Shown one piece after another: positions 9,100 to 20,978 of a DNA stretch of 64,000 nucleotides; position 1 is the stretch's first letter; every line of letters begins with the position of its first letter. A program made the position numbers and the translations under genes. The stretch is from Psychrobacter sp. I-STPA10. GTDB taxonomy: Bacteria > Pseudomonadota > Gammaproteobacteria > Pseudomonadales > Moraxellaceae. The stretch is taken from NCBI RefSeq assembly GCF_021012795.1, contig NZ_VFYU01000003.1, forward strand, positions 103,885-167,884, given 5' to 3'. The notes under the pieces were generated by a model. It worked only from the letters and a program-made list of their open reading frames with translations, made no database searches and was not told the DNA's origin.

Positions 9100-10884
9100 A
9101 TGGTTATGGACATGAACAGTCAAGGTAATCGTAGTGCAGACCCCCATTCTCTGCCAATGGTATTGCGTGAGCTTAACCATAAATTTGCTGGAAAATATGT
9201 TCAGCAAACAACGGCAGATGATATTCCGACTATTTGGGTAGGACGAGATATTGTTGTCAATGTACTCATGTTTTTGCGTACTTTACCAAAACCTTATGTG
9301 ATGTTGCTTGATTTGTCTGCTATTGATGAGCGTTTGCGCCAACATCGTCAAGGCTTACCAGACAGTGACTTTACTGTGTTTTATCATTTAATGTCACTTG
9401 AGCGTAACTCTGATATTCGGGTAAAAGTGGCATTAAAAGAAGGTGATTTAAATACGCCAACAGCCACCAAGATCTGGCCAAATGCCAATTGGTATGAGCG
9501 TGAAGTATGGGATATGTTTGGCATTGTCTTTGATGGGCATCCACATTTAACCCGTATTTTATTACCAAAATATTGGGAAGGACACCCTCTACGTAAAGAA
9601 TATCATGCACGTGCAACCGAATTTACTCCCTATTTTTTGAATGCAGCTAAGCAGCAGTTTGAGCAAGAAAACTTGCGTTTTGTACCTGAAGAGTGGGGTA
9701 TGAAACGCTCGGGTCGTGATGAAGACTTTATGTTTTTGAACCTCGGGCCAAACCACCCCTCTGCACACGGTGCATTTCGCTTAGTACTACAGCTCGATGG
9801 TGAAGAAGTCATTGATTGTATTCCAGATATTGGTTATCACCATCGCGGTGCAGAAAAAATGGCTGAGCGTCAGACGTGGCATTCATTCATTCCTTATACC
9901 GATCGCATTGATTATTTGGGTGGGGTGATGAATGAGCTGCCCTATGTGATGTCGGTTGAAAAACTGGCAGGCATTAAGGTGCCTGATAGAGCACAAACCA
10001 TTCGCATCATGATGAGTGAGTTTTTCCGTATCACCAATAACTTGTTATATTTTGGTACGTTTATTCAAGATGCTGGTGGTATGACGCCTGTATTCTATAT
10101 GTTTACCGATCGCCAAAAAGCTTATGATGTGATTGAAGCAGTCACAGGTTATCGTATGCACCCTGCTTGGTTCCGTATCGGTGGTACAGCGCATGACTTA
10201 CCTCGTGGCTGGCACCGTTTGGTGCGTGAGTTTTTGGACTGGATGCCAAAACGGCTTGATGAATATGTCAAAGCAGCGATGAAAAACTCAGTACTAAAAG
10301 CACGCACACAAAATGTTGCTCAATATGATGCCAAACAAGCATTGGCTTGGGGTGTTACAGGTGCAGGTTTACGTGCAACAGGTGTGGAGTTTGATCTACG
10401 TAAAGCACGTCCTTATATGGGTTACGAAAACTTTGATTTTGAAGTGCCCGTATTTTATAACGGTGATGCTTATGACCGCTGTTTGGTAAAAATTGAAGAG
10501 ATTCGCCAGTCATTACGCATCATTCGCCAGTGTTTGGATAATATGCCCGAAGGTCCTTATAAAGCCGATCATCCATTGGCAGTGCCACCGCCAAAAGATC
10601 GCACATTAAATGATATTGAGACGTTAATTAATCACTTTATCTCTGTATCGTGGGGTCCTGTGATGCCCGCTGGTGAATCATCAATGATGGTAGAAGCGAC
10701 CAAAGGTATCAATAGCTATTATATCACTTCAGACAAATCCACCATGAGTTATCGTACGCGCATACGCACGCCAACATTTGCGCATTTGCAGCAGATGCCG
10801 TCAGTGATTAATGGCAGTTTGGTTTCAGATTTGATTATTTATTTGGCGTCGATTGATATTGTGATGGCGGATACAGATCGCTGA
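9100..10884 (+). CDS. nuoC: NADH-quinone oxidoreductase fused subunit C/D
   Basis: A 594-residue fusion of the 30-kDa (NuoC) and 49-kDa (NuoD) subunits. The NuoC part (about 1-190) shows [11 protein letters not shown] and [14 protein letters not shown]; the NuoD part (about 205-594) shows [15 protein letters not shown], the quinone-site [12 protein letters not shown], and the C-terminus VMADTDR. The fusion is typical of enterobacteria, pseudomonads and Moraxellaceae. The subunit forms the quinone cavity together with NuoB. Several in-frame ATGs (9100, 9106, 9112) make the start uncertain by a few residues; the ribosome site is poor for all of them. Confidence 0.96.
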   Translation: MVMDMNSQGNRSADPHSLPMVLRELNHKFAGKYVQQTTADDIPTIWVGRDIVVNVLMFLRTLPKPYVMLLDLSAIDERLRQHRQGLPDSDFTVFYHLMSLERNSDIRVKVALKEGDLNTPTATKIWPNANWYEREVWDMFGIVFDGHPHLTRILLPKYWEGHPLRKEYHARATEFTPYFLNAAKQQFEQENLRFVPEEWGMKRSGRDEDFMFLNLGPNHPSAHGAFRLVLQLDGEEVIDCIPDIGYHHRGAEKMAERQTWHSFIPYTDRIDYLGGVMNELPYVMSVEKLAGIKVPDRAQTIRIMMSEFFRITNNLLYFGTFIQDAGGMTPVFYMFTDRQKAYDVIEAVTGYRMHPAWFRIGGTAHDLPRGWHRLVREFLDWMPKRLDEYVKAAMKNSVLKARTQNVAQYDAKQALAWGVTGAGLRATGVEFDLRKARPYMGYENFDFEVPVFYNGDAYDRCLVKIEEIRQSLRIIRQCLDNMPEGPYKADHPLAVPPPKDRTLNDIETLINHFISVSWGPVMPAGESSMMVEATKGINSYYITSDKSTMSYRTRIRTPTFAHLQQMPSVINGSLVSDLIIYLASIDIVMADTDR

Positions 10885-10996
10885 TATAAAAGAATTTTTT
10901 ATATCGGTATTGGTTGCGCCATGTTCGTCGTTTTAGTGTAGTTATTACCTTTAGCTTAATTTATAAAAGAAAGTTTGCCATGAAAGGAAGGTTGTC

Positions 10997-11506
10997 ATGA
11001 GAATTGTGACCGACAAAACCCCAAGTGTTGATGTGAGCAAAATTTTGACGGCACAAGAGATTGCAGGGATTCATGAATATATGCATCATTATCCGCAGTC
11101 ACGAGCAGCTTCTTTAGATGCCCTAAAATTGGTGCAAAAGCGCAATGGTTGGGTTGATGATGCACAGGTCAATGCCATTGCCAATATTTTGCAAGTACCA
11201 GTGACTGATATAGAAGGGGTTGCTACCTTTTTTAATCGCATTTATCGTTCACCTGTAGGACGGCATGTGATCTTGATTTGTGATTCCATCGCTTGTTATT
11301 TAACTGGATATGAGGCACTTGCCGCTGAGCTAAAAAATCAGTTGGGTATTGAGTATGGTCAGACAACCAGTGATGGCAGATTCACTTTGTTACCGATATG
11401 CTGCCTAGGCAACTGTGATAAAGGGCCAGCGGTATTGATTGATGAAGACACTTATGGCCCTGTTCAGCCTGATGAAGTGGCACAATTATTGGAGCTATAC
11501 GCATGA
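10997..11506 (+). CDS. nuoE: NADH-quinone oxidoreductase subunit E ([2Fe-2S] N1a)
   Basis: A 24-kDa thioredoxin-fold subunit of 169 residues. The four cluster ligands are in [11 protein letters not shown] and [11 protein letters not shown], and the helical N-terminal domain has the usual KRNGWV. It sits with NuoF at the NADH-input end of complex I. AAGGAAGG lies upstream of the ATG. The stop overlaps the nuoF start as ATGA, so the two are probably translationally coupled. Confidence 0.96.
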   Translation: MRIVTDKTPSVDVSKILTAQEIAGIHEYMHHYPQSRAASLDALKLVQKRNGWVDDAQVNAIANILQVPVTDIEGVATFFNRIYRSPVGRHVILICDSIACYLTGYEALAAELKNQLGIEYGQTTSDGRFTLLPICCLGNCDKGPAVLIDEDTYGPVQPDEVAQLLELYA

Positions 11507-12972
11507 GTTTAACCGTCGCCGAACAGCTTACACAACGCCAGTCGGGTAAAGCCCCGAGCCAGCTTAATCGTCAACGTATCCCCATTTATGGTGATGCTGC
11601 CACTGCTACCATTGAGACCAAACCTTTGACATGGCGTTTGGCACATCATGATGCAGTGCTCGATTTACAGACATATGAATCTTTGCGAGGTTTTGAAGGT
11701 TTAAAAAATGCCTTAGCCAAAACGCCTAAAGAAGTGGGTGATATGATCAAAGCGGCCAATGTACGTGGTCGTGGTGGTGCAGGCTTTAATGCAGGTCTCA
11801 AATGGACATTTATGTCTCCACCAGATGGTGGCCCGCGTTATCTTATTTGCAATGCTGATGAAATGGAGCCGGGTACTTTTAAAGACCGCCTACTTATGGA
11901 GCGTCTGCCATTTCAGCTTATCGAAGGCATGTTAATTACTGCCTATGCCATTGGTGCAACTGCAGGTTACATCTTTATTCGTGGTGAATATATTTTGGCC
12001 GCTGAGCGTTTAATGCGTGCCATTGATGAATTATTGGCAAATAATCTGTTGGGTGATCATGTTTTAGGTTCTGATTTTAGTTTTGATTTGCATGTACATA
12101 CGGGCGCAGGACGTTATATTTGTGGTGAAGAGACGGCATTGATTAACTGTTTAGAAGGTCGCCGTGCCAATCCTCGTACCAAGCCACCATTTCCACAGAT
12201 ATCAGGAGCTTGGGGTCGTCCAACCGTGGTTAATAACGTTGAAACTCTCAATAATATGCCAGCGATATTGATCAATGGTGTGGATTGGTATCAGAATTTG
12301 CCAAAGAGTGTTGGACGCAGTGAGACACCTGGGACTAAGATTTTTGGTTGCTCAGGCTTGGTAAATGATCCAGGGTTATGGGAATTACCATTTGGTTATA
12401 GCGCGCGCAATATCATTGAAGATTTTGCTGGTGGTATGAAAGAGGGGTTAATTCTTAAGGCATGGTTGCCAGGTGGGGCATCAACCGACTTTTTAACCCC
12501 TGAACATTTAGACACACCCATGGATTTTGACGCCATTCAAAAAGCAGGTAGTCGTATGGGTACTGGGCTGATTATGGTGGTCGATAAAAACCAAGATATG
12601 GTGGCATTGTTACGTAATTTAGAGACATTTTTTCAGCGAGAATCTTGTGGTTGGTGCACACCTTGTCGTGATGGACTACCTTGGGGCGTAAAAATCTTAA
12701 CTGCCATCGAAAAGGGTCAAGGGCAGATGGGAGACATTGATAAGCTACAAGAACTGACTCGTAACTTATGGCTTGGTAAGACATTTTGTGCGCATGCGCC
12801 TGGTGCAATGGAGCCTTTGATGAGTGCGCTTAAATATTTTCGCCCTGAGTTTGAAGACAAAATACTTCAGGCAGTTGTACCGCGAGAAGCACTCAAAAGC
12901 AGTGATACTTCGATAGTCAATGAGGCGTTAATAGCGTCGGAATTGGTCGCTGAGAGTTTGGCAAAGCAGTAA
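11503..12972 (+). CDS. nuoF: NADH-quinone oxidoreductase subunit F (NADH/FMN-binding)
   Basis: The 51-kDa flavoprotein subunit, 489 residues, which oxidises NADH. The glycine-rich NADH/FMN site is [13 protein letters not shown]; the FMN-binding segment [17 protein letters not shown] is present; and the N3 [4Fe-4S] ligands are [12 protein letters not shown] plus a Cys in TFCAHAPGA. The start overlaps the end of nuoE by 4 nt. E. coli NuoF has about 445 residues; the extra length is N-terminal (the first ~40 residues, Gln/Thr-rich) and at the C-terminus. Confidence 0.96.
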   Translation: MSLTVAEQLTQRQSGKAPSQLNRQRIPIYGDAATATIETKPLTWRLAHHDAVLDLQTYESLRGFEGLKNALAKTPKEVGDMIKAANVRGRGGAGFNAGLKWTFMSPPDGGPRYLICNADEMEPGTFKDRLLMERLPFQLIEGMLITAYAIGATAGYIFIRGEYILAAERLMRAIDELLANNLLGDHVLGSDFSFDLHVHTGAGRYICGEETALINCLEGRRANPRTKPPFPQISGAWGRPTVVNNVETLNNMPAILINGVDWYQNLPKSVGRSETPGTKIFGCSGLVNDPGLWELPFGYSARNIIEDFAGGMKEGLILKAWLPGGASTDFLTPEHLDTPMDFDAIQKAGSRMGTGLIMVVDKNQDMVALLRNLETFFQRESCGWCTPCRDGLPWGVKILTAIEKGQGQMGDIDKLQELTRNLWLGKTFCAHAPGAMEPLMSALKYFRPEFEDKILQAVVPREALKSSDTSIVNEALIASELVAESLAKQ

Positions 12973-13081
12973 AACATAGTAAGCAAAACAATATTTGTGA
13001 TTTATAGTATTAGACACACCATAAAATAACAGGGTTACGTCTAAGTCAGAATGACAAATTTAGATAAACAGAGAGATGCAA

Positions 13082-16000
13082 ATGGCAGTCATTCATATTG
13101 ATGGAAAAACAGTTGAAGTCGATGGTGCAGACAATCTATTGCAAGCGTGTCTGTCATTAGGCATTGATGTGCCTTATTTTTGTTATCATCCTGCCCTAGG
13201 CTCAGTTGGGTCGTGCCGTCAGTGTGCGGTAAAGCAGTTTAATAATAAAGAGGACATGGAGTCTGGACGTGGTCGATTGGTGATGTCATGTATGGTCGCA
13301 CCAACTGATGATATGTATATTTCAATTGATGATAAAGAAGCCAAAGCGTTTCGGCAGTCAATTGTTGAGTTTTTGATGACCAATCACCCCCATGATTGTC
13401 CTACTTGTGAAGAGGGTGGACACTGTCATTTGCAAGACATGACTTATATGTCTGGGCATAATCGTCGTCGTTATCGCTTTACCAAACGTACACACCAAAA
13501 CCAAGAGCTAGGGCCTTTTATTGCCCATGAGATGAACCGTTGTATTGCTTGCTATCGTTGTGTGCGTTTTTATAAAGATTATGCAGGTGGTGAAGATCTG
13601 GGCGTCTATGCGTCTAACAATCGTGTCTATTTTGGTCGTGATAAAGATGGACAGTTTGAAAGTGAATTCTCGGGTAATTTAACCGAAGTTTGTCCCACAG
13701 GTGTATTTACCGACAAAACCCATTCAAGCCGCTATAACCGTAAATGGGACATGCAATATGCGCCAAGTATTTGTCATGGTTGTTCTGCTGGCTGCAATAT
13801 TTCACCAGGTGAGCGCTATGGCGAGCTACGCCGTATTGAAAATCGCTACAATGGTGAGGTGAATCGTTATTTCCTTTGCGATTTAGGACGGTTTGGTTAT
13901 GGTTATGTCAATCGTGATGATCGTCCGATTCAAGCCTTAGAGCGTATCAATGATAAACACGTAAAAATCAATATTGATTATGCTTTAGATGAAGCCATTA
14001 AGCGTTTGCAAGGTAAGCGGGTGATTGGTATTGGATCACCACGAGCCAGTTTAGAGACCAATTTTGCGCTAAAAAAACTGGTGGGATTTGATCGTTTTTC
14101 AACAGGATTAAATACACAGCAACAGCAGTTGGTAGATAAATGTATTGAGATTTTATCTACCGAAAATATCCGTAATCCAAGCATGACTGACATCGAAAAG
14201 CATGATGCAGTATTGATATTGGGTGAAGACATTACCCAAACCGCTTCCAGAGTGGCTTTGGCAGTGCGTCAAGCAGCCAAAAATAAAGCTGTTGCCATGG
14301 CAGCTGCCCTAAAAACACAAGAGTGGCTAGCCGAGCCTGTGCAGCGCATTGGACAAAAAGAATATAGCCCTGTGTATGTGGTTGATGTGGTGCAAACCAA
14401 ACTTGATGATATTAGTAAAGTCAGCTGTGTGGCAACACCGGAAGACATTATTAAACTGAGCTATGCCATTGCCGATGCCATTACAAACTTAGCAGACGAT
14501 ATTGAAGATATTGAGCCACCAACAGCAACCTCAGAGACACAAACTACTGATCCTCACCATGATATGGCTCAGCAAAGTGAGTTGACGGCTACAAACGCAG
14601 CAGATGATCACGCTCAACAAGCGCAATCACAAAAAAATCAGTCGCAAGATGCCATGAGTTCATTAGCCAAGCAAATTGCGTATGATTTAGTAACAGCTAA
14701 CCAACCATTGGTAGTCTCAGGGACAAGTTTATTTAATGTTACCCTAATTGAAGCGGCTGCTGCAATTACGCAAGCATTAACCAATAAGCGAGAGAAGATT
14801 AAGGCAACTGAGCTTGAACATATTGAAGTGCATAATGCACGTGTGCGGGCGCAACAACAGCAGCCAGCAGAAGATAAAGAGTTAGGTGCCAAACCTACTA
14901 AGCCAGAGATTGGTACAGATAAGCAGAGCCATGTAGAGCGTAAGCCTGATGAAAAGCTGGAGCTGAAACAAGAAAATACTGCTTATAAACAGCAAGCCAG
15001 TATTTATCTCACCGTTCCTGATGCCAATAGTATTGGGGTAAGTTTGCTTGGTGGGCAGCCAGTAGAGAGCTTATTAGCCAGTGATTATGATGTGGTGGTG
15101 GTGGCAGAAAATCAATTAACCGATGCGCTTAGTGTCGAGAAATTGGCACAAATATTAGAAAATAAAACGGTGATAGCTTTGGATCATCAGTTTTTAGGTT
15201 GGCATCAATTTGTGGATTTGGTGCTACCTGCGGCAAGTTTTGCTGAAGCAGATGGGACATTGGTATCAGCGGAAGGTCGAGCACAAAGATTCTTCCAAGT
15301 TTATGACAGCAGCTACTATCACCCGATGAGTAGTATTAAAGAAGGTTGGCGTTGGTTACATGCCATCGAATGTAGTTTGGCTGGAATACCGATTGACTGG
15401 ACACAGCTAGATGATGTCATCGATGCCTTAATTACTACCCATCCACAACTGCAAGGCATCAAACAAGCGGCGCCAAATGCTGACTATCGTATTTCTGGAT
15501 TAAAGATTGCACGTGAACCTCGTCGCTATTCAGGTCGGACAGCAATGCGTGCGCCCATTTCTGTGCATGAACCAATGCAGCCAAAAGATGTCGATACAAG
15601 CTTGACCTTCTCGATGGAGGGTTATACAGGTGATAAAACGCCAAGCTCAATGATTCCATTTGCATGGTCAGCAGGGTGGAACTCACCACAAGCATGGAAT
15701 AAATATCAAGATAAAGTAGGCGGTCACTTAAAACAAGGCGATCCAGGTGTGCGTTTGTTTGATTTACTGCCCGATGAGCAGCGTCTGCCCAAGCGAGAAT
15801 ATGTCGCACCCGAGCCAAGCTATCCTATAAAAACCAGTATTTTCCAAGGTCGCGCAAAACTTGTGCCTGTATACAATATTTTTGCTAAGTCAGCGATGGC
15901 AACACGCAGTCCCTTGATTGCTGCACAATTACCAACGGCTGTCTTTACCATTGCCGCAGAAGATGCCGCTTTTTGGCAAGTGGCGGAAGGGGATTGGTTA

Positions 16001-16249
16001 GCCATTGCAACAGATGGTATTCGTATTGAGTTACCTGTGCATATTGTTGATTATTTAGCTGAAGGTTGTATTGGTTATCCTGTCGGACAAGTTCCAATTA
16101 TTCATCCTAATTTACCCGCTTCAGTCACAAAAATAGATCCACCCGTACAACAAGAGCCAAGCGAAGTGTTGGCATCTGAGTTGACGAGTGAGCATGAGAA
16201 TATGCTGCATAACTCATCGCAGTCATCAGTGACGACGCAGGAGGTATGA
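13082..16249 (+). CDS. nuoG: NADH-quinone oxidoreductase subunit G (75-kDa iron-sulfur protein)
   Basis: Carries the electron wire of complex I. The N-terminal ferredoxin domain has the [2Fe-2S] ligands ([15 protein letters not shown], then SCMVA), followed by [16 protein letters not shown], the [17 protein letters not shown] clusters and the CHGCSAGC cluster. A molybdopterin-oxidoreductase-like domain follows. At about 1055 residues it is clearly longer than the ~900 usual in gammaproteobacteria: hydrophilic inserts rich in Gln, Thr, Asp, Glu and Lys occupy about residues 475-525 and 580-640. ATG 13082 is preferred to 13076 because GAGAG lies 6 nt before it. The stop is 1 bp from nuoH. Confidence 0.95.
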   Translation: MAVIHIDGKTVEVDGADNLLQACLSLGIDVPYFCYHPALGSVGSCRQCAVKQFNNKEDMESGRGRLVMSCMVAPTDDMYISIDDKEAKAFRQSIVEFLMTNHPHDCPTCEEGGHCHLQDMTYMSGHNRRRYRFTKRTHQNQELGPFIAHEMNRCIACYRCVRFYKDYAGGEDLGVYASNNRVYFGRDKDGQFESEFSGNLTEVCPTGVFTDKTHSSRYNRKWDMQYAPSICHGCSAGCNISPGERYGELRRIENRYNGEVNRYFLCDLGRFGYGYVNRDDRPIQALERINDKHVKINIDYALDEAIKRLQGKRVIGIGSPRASLETNFALKKLVGFDRFSTGLNTQQQQLVDKCIEILSTENIRNPSMTDIEKHDAVLILGEDITQTASRVALAVRQAAKNKAVAMAAALKTQEWLAEPVQRIGQKEYSPVYVVDVVQTKLDDISKVSCVATPEDIIKLSYAIADAITNLADDIEDIEPPTATSETQTTDPHHDMAQQSELTATNAADDHAQQAQSQKNQSQDAMSSLAKQIAYDLVTANQPLVVSGTSLFNVTLIEAAAAITQALTNKREKIKATELEHIEVHNARVRAQQQQPAEDKELGAKPTKPEIGTDKQSHVERKPDEKLELKQENTAYKQQASIYLTVPDANSIGVSLLGGQPVESLLASDYDVVVVAENQLTDALSVEKLAQILENKTVIALDHQFLGWHQFVDLVLPAASFAEADGTLVSAEGRAQRFFQVYDSSYYHPMSSIKEGWRWLHAIECSLAGIPIDWTQLDDVIDALITTHPQLQGIKQAAPNADYRISGLKIAREPRRYSGRTAMRAPISVHEPMQPKDVDTSLTFSMEGYTGDKTPSSMIPFAWSAGWNSPQAWNKYQDKVGGHLKQGDPGVRLFDLLPDEQRLPKREYVAPEPSYPIKTSIFQGRAKLVPVYNIFAKSAMATRSPLIAAQLPTAVFTIAAEDAAFWQVAEGDWLAIATDGIRIELPVHIVDYLAEGCIGYPVGQVPIIHPNLPASVTKIDPPVQQEPSEVLASELTSEHENMLHNSSQSSVTTQEV

Positions 16250-16250
16250 C

Positions 16251-17294
16251 ATGCAAGTAACTCGTATTATTCCTGATGTACCCACATTTTTGGCAGGTAG
16301 CCTAAGCTATGAGATGTGGTCAATCCTTTTTATGGTTGCTCAAGCATTGGTCATTTTTTTGGTCATTGTGCTGGTGGCGGCGATGATGATTATCTATGAG
16401 CGGCGCATGTTGGCGTTATGGCAAGACCGTTATGGTCCGAATCGTGTTGGGCCTTTTGGCTCATTACAGTTAGTAGCAGATATGCTCAAAATCTTCTTTA
16501 AAGAAGACTGGACGCCAAAATTTACTGATAAGTTCATGTTTACCTTAGCACCTGCCATTGCCATGTTTACGGCATTGGCATCGTTTGTCATTATTCCAGT
16601 GTCACCAACGTTTGGGGTGGCAGATTGGGATATTGGTATCTTGTTTTTCTTTGCGATGGCAGGTATGGCAGTGTATGCGGTGATGTTTGGTGGTTGGGCG
16701 TCTGCCAATAAATACTCATTACTTGGTGGGCTACGTTCTGCTGCGCAAACTATCAGCTATGAGGTATTTTTGGGATTGTCATTGATGGGTGTGGTGGCAT
16801 TGACTGGATCTTTTAACCTACGAGCAATAGTAGAAGCACAAGCAGGTGGTTTTTGGAATTGGAACTTTTTTCCACAAATATTGGGATTTTTGACTTTTGT
16901 GGTGGCTGGCGTTGCTGTTACTCACCGTCACCCTTTTGATCAGCCAGAAGCAGAGCAAGAGCTTGCTGAAGGGTATCATGTTGAATATTCGGGTATGAAG
17001 TTTGGTATGTTCTTTATTGGTGAGTATGTCAATGTGGTGTTGATTTCTGCATTGATGACTTGTCTGTTTTTTGGAGGCTGGATGCCACTTATTGATACAG
17101 GCTTTACCATATTACCCCCTGCTTTTTGGTTTATGATTAAGACGTTATTTTTTATGACCATGTTTGTATTGGCGAGGGGGTCATTGATGCGCCCACGCTA
17201 TGACCAAGTGATGAACTTTGGTTGGAAGGTGTGTCTGCCTGTTACTTTAGTAAATTTGCTGCTGACCGCTGCGGTTATTTTGATGACCAATTAA
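16251..17294 (+). CDS. nuoH: NADH-quinone oxidoreductase subunit H
   Basis: A polytopic membrane subunit of 347 residues that closes the quinone chamber. Diagnostic stretches include [34 protein letters not shown], and the acidic loop [20 protein letters not shown], which couples quinone reduction to proton pumping. About eight TM helices are evident. GGAGGT ends the upstream nuoG coding sequence and serves as ribosome site. Length matches the family. Confidence 0.97.
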   Translation: MQVTRIIPDVPTFLAGSLSYEMWSILFMVAQALVIFLVIVLVAAMMIIYERRMLALWQDRYGPNRVGPFGSLQLVADMLKIFFKEDWTPKFTDKFMFTLAPAIAMFTALASFVIIPVSPTFGVADWDIGILFFFAMAGMAVYAVMFGGWASANKYSLLGGLRSAAQTISYEVFLGLSLMGVVALTGSFNLRAIVEAQAGGFWNWNFFPQILGFLTFVVAGVAVTHRHPFDQPEAEQELAEGYHVEYSGMKFGMFFIGEYVNVVLISALMTCLFFGGWMPLIDTGFTILPPAFWFMIKTLFFMTMFVLARGSLMRPRYDQVMNFGWKVCLPVTLVNLLLTAAVILMTN

Positions 17295-17321
17295 TCAAAA
17301 GACAGCGTCCCCAAGGAGAGA

Positions 17322-17876
17322 ATGAATATGTTAAAAACCTTGAAAAAAACGGTCATTGGTATTTTTACCATTATCCGCTCAATGTGGATGGTCAATAGTC
17401 ATGCCCTACGACCTCGGGATACCATTTTGTATCCTGAACAGCCTGTTCCTGTGCCACCTAGATTTCGTGGACGCATTGTGTTAACTCGAGATCCAGATGG
17501 GGACGAGCGTTGTGTGGCATGTAACTTGTGTGCGGTAGCATGTCCTGTTGGTTGTATCTCATTACAAAAAGCAGAGCGTGAAGACGGACGTTGGTATCCA
17601 GAATTTTTCCGTATTAATTTTTCTCGTTGTATTTTTTGTGGCATGTGCGAAGAAGCCTGCCCCACAACAGCGATTCAAATGACGCCCGATTTTGAGCTAG
17701 GTGAGTATGTGCGTCAAAACTTGGTGTATGACAAAGAGCATCTGTTGATTTCAGGTCCAGGTAAATATCCTGATTATAACTATTATCGAGTAACTGGTAT
17801 GGCGATTGCTGAGAAGCCAAAAGGAGAAGCGCAAAATGAAGCGCCTCCAGTAGACTTAAGGAGCTTATTACCATGA
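17322..17876 (+). CDS. nuoI: NADH-quinone oxidoreductase subunit I (two [4Fe-4S])
   Basis: A 184-residue ferredoxin-like subunit with two 4Fe-4S motifs, [15 protein letters not shown] and [13 protein letters not shown] (clusters N6a and N6b), which pass electrons toward NuoB. The N-terminal helix lies along the membrane. AAGGAG at 17313-17318 is 3 nt from the ATG at 17322 and 9 nt from the ATG at 17328; either could be used, giving 184 or 182 residues. The stop overlaps the nuoJ start (ATGA). Confidence 0.96.
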   Translation: MNMLKTLKKTVIGIFTIIRSMWMVNSHALRPRDTILYPEQPVPVPPRFRGRIVLTRDPDGDERCVACNLCAVACPVGCISLQKAEREDGRWYPEFFRINFSRCIFCGMCEEACPTTAIQMTPDFELGEYVRQNLVYDKEHLLISGPGKYPDYNYYRVTGMAIAEKPKGEAQNEAPPVDLRSLLP

Positions 17877-18649
17877 CCTCCTTTTTACATATGTTTGATA
17901 ATGCCTCTATGGTTGGCTTTTATGCCTTGGCATTGGTGGCGATTATTGCCAGTTTGCGTGTGGTTATTCATGCCAATCCTGTGCATGCCATTTTATCGAT
18001 GATAGTGTCTTTATTGGCAGTGGCAGGCATCTTTTTTATCTTAGGTGCACCATTTGCAGGTGCATTAGAGATCATTGTTTATGCGGGCGCTATTTTAGTG
18101 CTGTTTGTGTTTGTGATTATGATGCTCAATCTGGGTATGGCAAATGAAGCACGAGAAAAGCGTTGGTTATCAGCGCAAACTTGGGCGTTGCCAACGGGTT
18201 TGGCATTAGTTATTGCGTTGGTATTATTTTCGATGATTGGTTTGGGTACACAAAGTGAGCACGCAGGTGAATCAGCAGCCGTATTGACTGGGGCCACTGT
18301 ATCTGCAGCAGAGGTTGGTATTAGCTTGTTTACTCAATATTTGTTATTAGTTGAAGTGGCGGCAATGCTTTTGTTAGCAGCTTTGGTGGCTGCTTATCAT
18401 TTGGGTAAAAAAGCATTAGATGATGAGAACTTTAGCCATAGTAGCCAGCAGTTTCAGCCTTCAGTTGGTAGTATTCATGAATACGATGATAATGATGCAA
18501 CCAATGCAGTAGAAATGGCAGAGCCTTATGTTTATCACTCTGTTGATGCACAGCAGTTTAAAGATAAACACAATGCTGCCAACAGCATTGATGATATTAA
18601 TAAAACTAAAAACCTTGACGTATCCTCATCTGCACAGGAGAGACGTTAA
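17873..18649 (+). CDS. nuoJ: NADH-quinone oxidoreductase subunit J
   Basis: A membrane subunit with five TM helices, showing the NuoJ pattern [10 protein letters not shown] and [23 protein letters not shown] with the pi-bulge helix TM3. It has 258 residues against about 184 in E. coli: the last ~75 after the fifth TM are a hydrophilic Asp/Asn/His-rich tail (from KKALDDENF on). It overlaps nuoI by 4 nt, and its stop overlaps the nuoK start (TAATG). Confidence 0.95.
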   Translation: MTSFLHMFDNASMVGFYALALVAIIASLRVVIHANPVHAILSMIVSLLAVAGIFFILGAPFAGALEIIVYAGAILVLFVFVIMMLNLGMANEAREKRWLSAQTWALPTGLALVIALVLFSMIGLGTQSEHAGESAAVLTGATVSAAEVGISLFTQYLLLVEVAAMLLLAALVAAYHLGKKALDDENFSHSSQQFQPSVGSIHEYDDNDATNAVEMAEPYVYHSVDAQQFKDKHNAANSIDDINKTKNLDVSSSAQERR

Positions 18650-19098
18650 TGGCACAATCTGAATTACAATTATCCAATGATGCTGCTACAGCTACAGAGG
18701 CACCGTTTTCACATGTAGAGCTGGGGCAAGATGTGGCGATACAGCAACAAATAAGTGTGCCACCTCAACCAGTAGCAGCACCTGAAATCCTAACAACCAT
18801 ACCTGTGGGGCATGGTCTGGCATTAGCAGGTATATTATTTGCTATTGGACTGGCTGGGGTGATGGTGCGGCGTAACTTTTTGTTTATGCTGATGAGTCTT
18901 GAGATTATGATGAATGCTGCTGCGTTAGCCTTTGTTGTGGCAGGTAGCCGTTGGGTGAGTCCTGATGGTCAAGTGATGTTTATATTTATTTTAACCCTAG
19001 CGGCAGCAGAAGCGTCGATTGGACTGGCAATATTATTGCAGTTTTATCATAAGCGTGGTCATTTAGATGTCGATAGTGCCAATGAGATGAAAGGATAA
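18649..19098 (+). CDS. nuoK: NADH-quinone oxidoreductase subunit K with N-terminal extension
   Basis: The C-terminal ~100 residues (from [16 protein letters not shown]) align by eye along the whole E. coli NuoK: three TM helices, the conserved Glu in [14 protein letters not shown], and the second Glu in [11 protein letters not shown]. These glutamates are part of the proton path. About 48 extra residues precede TM1, rich in Gln, Ala and Pro and not hydrophobic. The TAATG overlap with nuoJ supports the upstream start, since no ATG lies near the usual NuoK start. Confidence 0.92.
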   Translation: MAQSELQLSNDAATATEAPFSHVELGQDVAIQQQISVPPQPVAAPEILTTIPVGHGLALAGILFAIGLAGVMVRRNFLFMLMSLEIMMNAAALAFVVAGSRWVSPDGQVMFIFILTLAAAEASIGLAILLQFYHKRGHLDVDSANEMKG

Positions 19099-19102
19099 TG
19101 CC

Positions 19103-20977
19103 ATGAGTTTATTACCATTGACCTTTATATTTCCGCTCATTGGCTTTTTAATTTTAGCCAGTATGCGTGACCGTCTGAGCCAAAATACTGCTCGTTTAAT
19201 TGGTGTGGGTAGTATGGGGCTTAGTGCTTTAGCTGCGCTGATTGCTTCAGTGAGTTTTTTAACCTCACAACCAGCAGGCACAGTGATTAATATACCGTTA
19301 TGGACTTGGATGCAAGTGGGGGATTTTGCCCCAGCATTTGGTTTGAGTTTTGATGGTTTGGCATTGACGATGACCGGGGTGATTACCGGTGTTGGCTTTT
19401 TAATCCACCTGTTTGCTTCATGGTATATGCAAGGTGAAACAGGCTATGCTCGCTTTTTTAGTTATATGAACTTGTTTGTCGCCAGTATGTTGTTATTGGT
19501 GTTGGCAGACAATTTATTATTGCTATATCTTGGCTGGGAAGGGGTGGGGATTTGTTCCTATCTATTGATTGGCTTTTATTATCATGAGCGTGCCAATGGA
19601 CGAGCGGCTATTAAAGCCTTTACTGTAACCCGTGTGGGTGATGTGTTTTTAGCATTTGGCTTGTTTTTGTTGTTCCGTGAATTTGGTACTTTGGGTATTC
19701 AAGAAATTATTACCCAAGCACCTGCTATGTATGAGGTGAATAATCCTGCGTTGATATTGGCGACCACCATGTTAGTAGGTGGTGCAATGGGTAAATCAGC
19801 ACAGATTCCACTACATACATGGCTTGCTGATGCCATGGCAGGTCCAACACCTGTTTCGGCTTTGATTCATGCGGCAACGATGGTAACAGCGGGTGTTTAT
19901 TTGATTGCACGTATGCACCCTGTATTTATCCTTACACCCGGTATTTTATTGTATTGGGTGGGGGCTGTTGGTGCGATTACATTGGTAGTGGCTGGTTTTT
20001 GTGCTTTAGCGCAGACGGATATTAAGCGTATTTTGGCATATTCTACCATGAGTCAAATTGGTTATATGTTTTTGGCATTAGGCGTTGGCGCATGGCAGGT
20101 AGCGATATTTCATTTAATGGCACATGCTTTCTTTAAAGCCTTATTGTTCTTATCTTCTGGTGCGGTGATTATTGCAACTCATCATGAGCAAAATATCTTT
20201 AAGATGGGTGGACTACGCAAAAAGATACCTTTGGTATTTTGGAGTTTTATCATTGGTGGTGGGGCATTAGCCGCCGTACCATTGGTCACTATTGGCTATT
20301 ATTCTAAAGATGCCATCTTGTGGGAAAGCTATGCCGCTGGACATCAAGCTTTATTTTTCATGGGTGTGTTTGGGGCATTTTTGACTTCGCTGTATACCTT
20401 TAGAATGATTTGGTTCACCTTTTTTGGTGAAGAAAAAACCCATGCACATAAGTTATCAGGTTTGTCTTATCAGATTCCATTAGCGGTGTTATTAGTGCTA
20501 TCCACATTTGTAGGTGCATGGATTACACCCCCTCTACAAGGTGTATTACCTGAGAGTGTGGGTCAGGTGTTAGAAATGGCAGGTGAGGCGCATGGTAAAC
20601 ATACTGCTGAGCTGATTGCTTTAGCGTGTTCATTGGCAGGTGGTGTCTTGGCTTATTTGCTTTATGTGGTCAATGCTGGAAGATTATTGGCACGTTTTAA
20701 AGCTTCAAGTATTGGTGGTGCAATCTATTATTGGTGCTATCACGGTTTGGGCTTTGATGCGTTGTATGATTGGATTTTTGTCAAACCCTTTTTATTCATT
20801 GGACGTTTATTAAAGTCCGATCCAGTGGACAAGATATGGAATGTATTGCCCATGCTAGCCTCAATTGGAAACAAAGCGATGGTAGCGACACAGTCAGGCT
20901 CGTTACGTGGTTATGCTGCCAGCTTTGGGCTAGGCATGGCTGTATTATTAGTGCTTGTAATGATGACGGTGGTATAA
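19103..20977 (+). CDS. nuoL: NADH-quinone oxidoreductase subunit L (antiporter-like)
   Basis: The most distal antiporter-like proton-pumping subunit, 624 residues, with about 16 TM helices and the long lateral helix near its C-terminus. Diagnostic stretches are LYLGWEGVGICSYLLIGFYY with the conserved Glu, MGKSAQIPLHTWLADAMAGPTPVSALIHAATMVTAG with the conserved Lys, and RILAYSTMSQIGYM. It begins 4 bp after nuoK, and its stop lies 1 bp before nuoM. Confidence 0.97.
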   Translation: MSLLPLTFIFPLIGFLILASMRDRLSQNTARLIGVGSMGLSALAALIASVSFLTSQPAGTVINIPLWTWMQVGDFAPAFGLSFDGLALTMTGVITGVGFLIHLFASWYMQGETGYARFFSYMNLFVASMLLLVLADNLLLLYLGWEGVGICSYLLIGFYYHERANGRAAIKAFTVTRVGDVFLAFGLFLLFREFGTLGIQEIITQAPAMYEVNNPALILATTMLVGGAMGKSAQIPLHTWLADAMAGPTPVSALIHAATMVTAGVYLIARMHPVFILTPGILLYWVGAVGAITLVVAGFCALAQTDIKRILAYSTMSQIGYMFLALGVGAWQVAIFHLMAHAFFKALLFLSSGAVIIATHHEQNIFKMGGLRKKIPLVFWSFIIGGGALAAVPLVTIGYYSKDAILWESYAAGHQALFFMGVFGAFLTSLYTFRMIWFTFFGEEKTHAHKLSGLSYQIPLAVLLVLSTFVGAWITPPLQGVLPESVGQVLEMAGEAHGKHTAELIALACSLAGGVLAYLLYVVNAGRLLARFKASSIGGAIYYWCYHGLGFDALYDWIFVKPFLFIGRLLKSDPVDKIWNVLPMLASIGNKAMVATQSGSLRGYAASFGLGMAVLLVLVMMTVV

Positions 20978-20978
20978 G

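Noticed and set aside
13978..14892. Minus-strand frames inside nuoG
   Set aside because: Shadow frames of a clearly coding gene; no ribosome sites and biased composition expected for the complementary strand.
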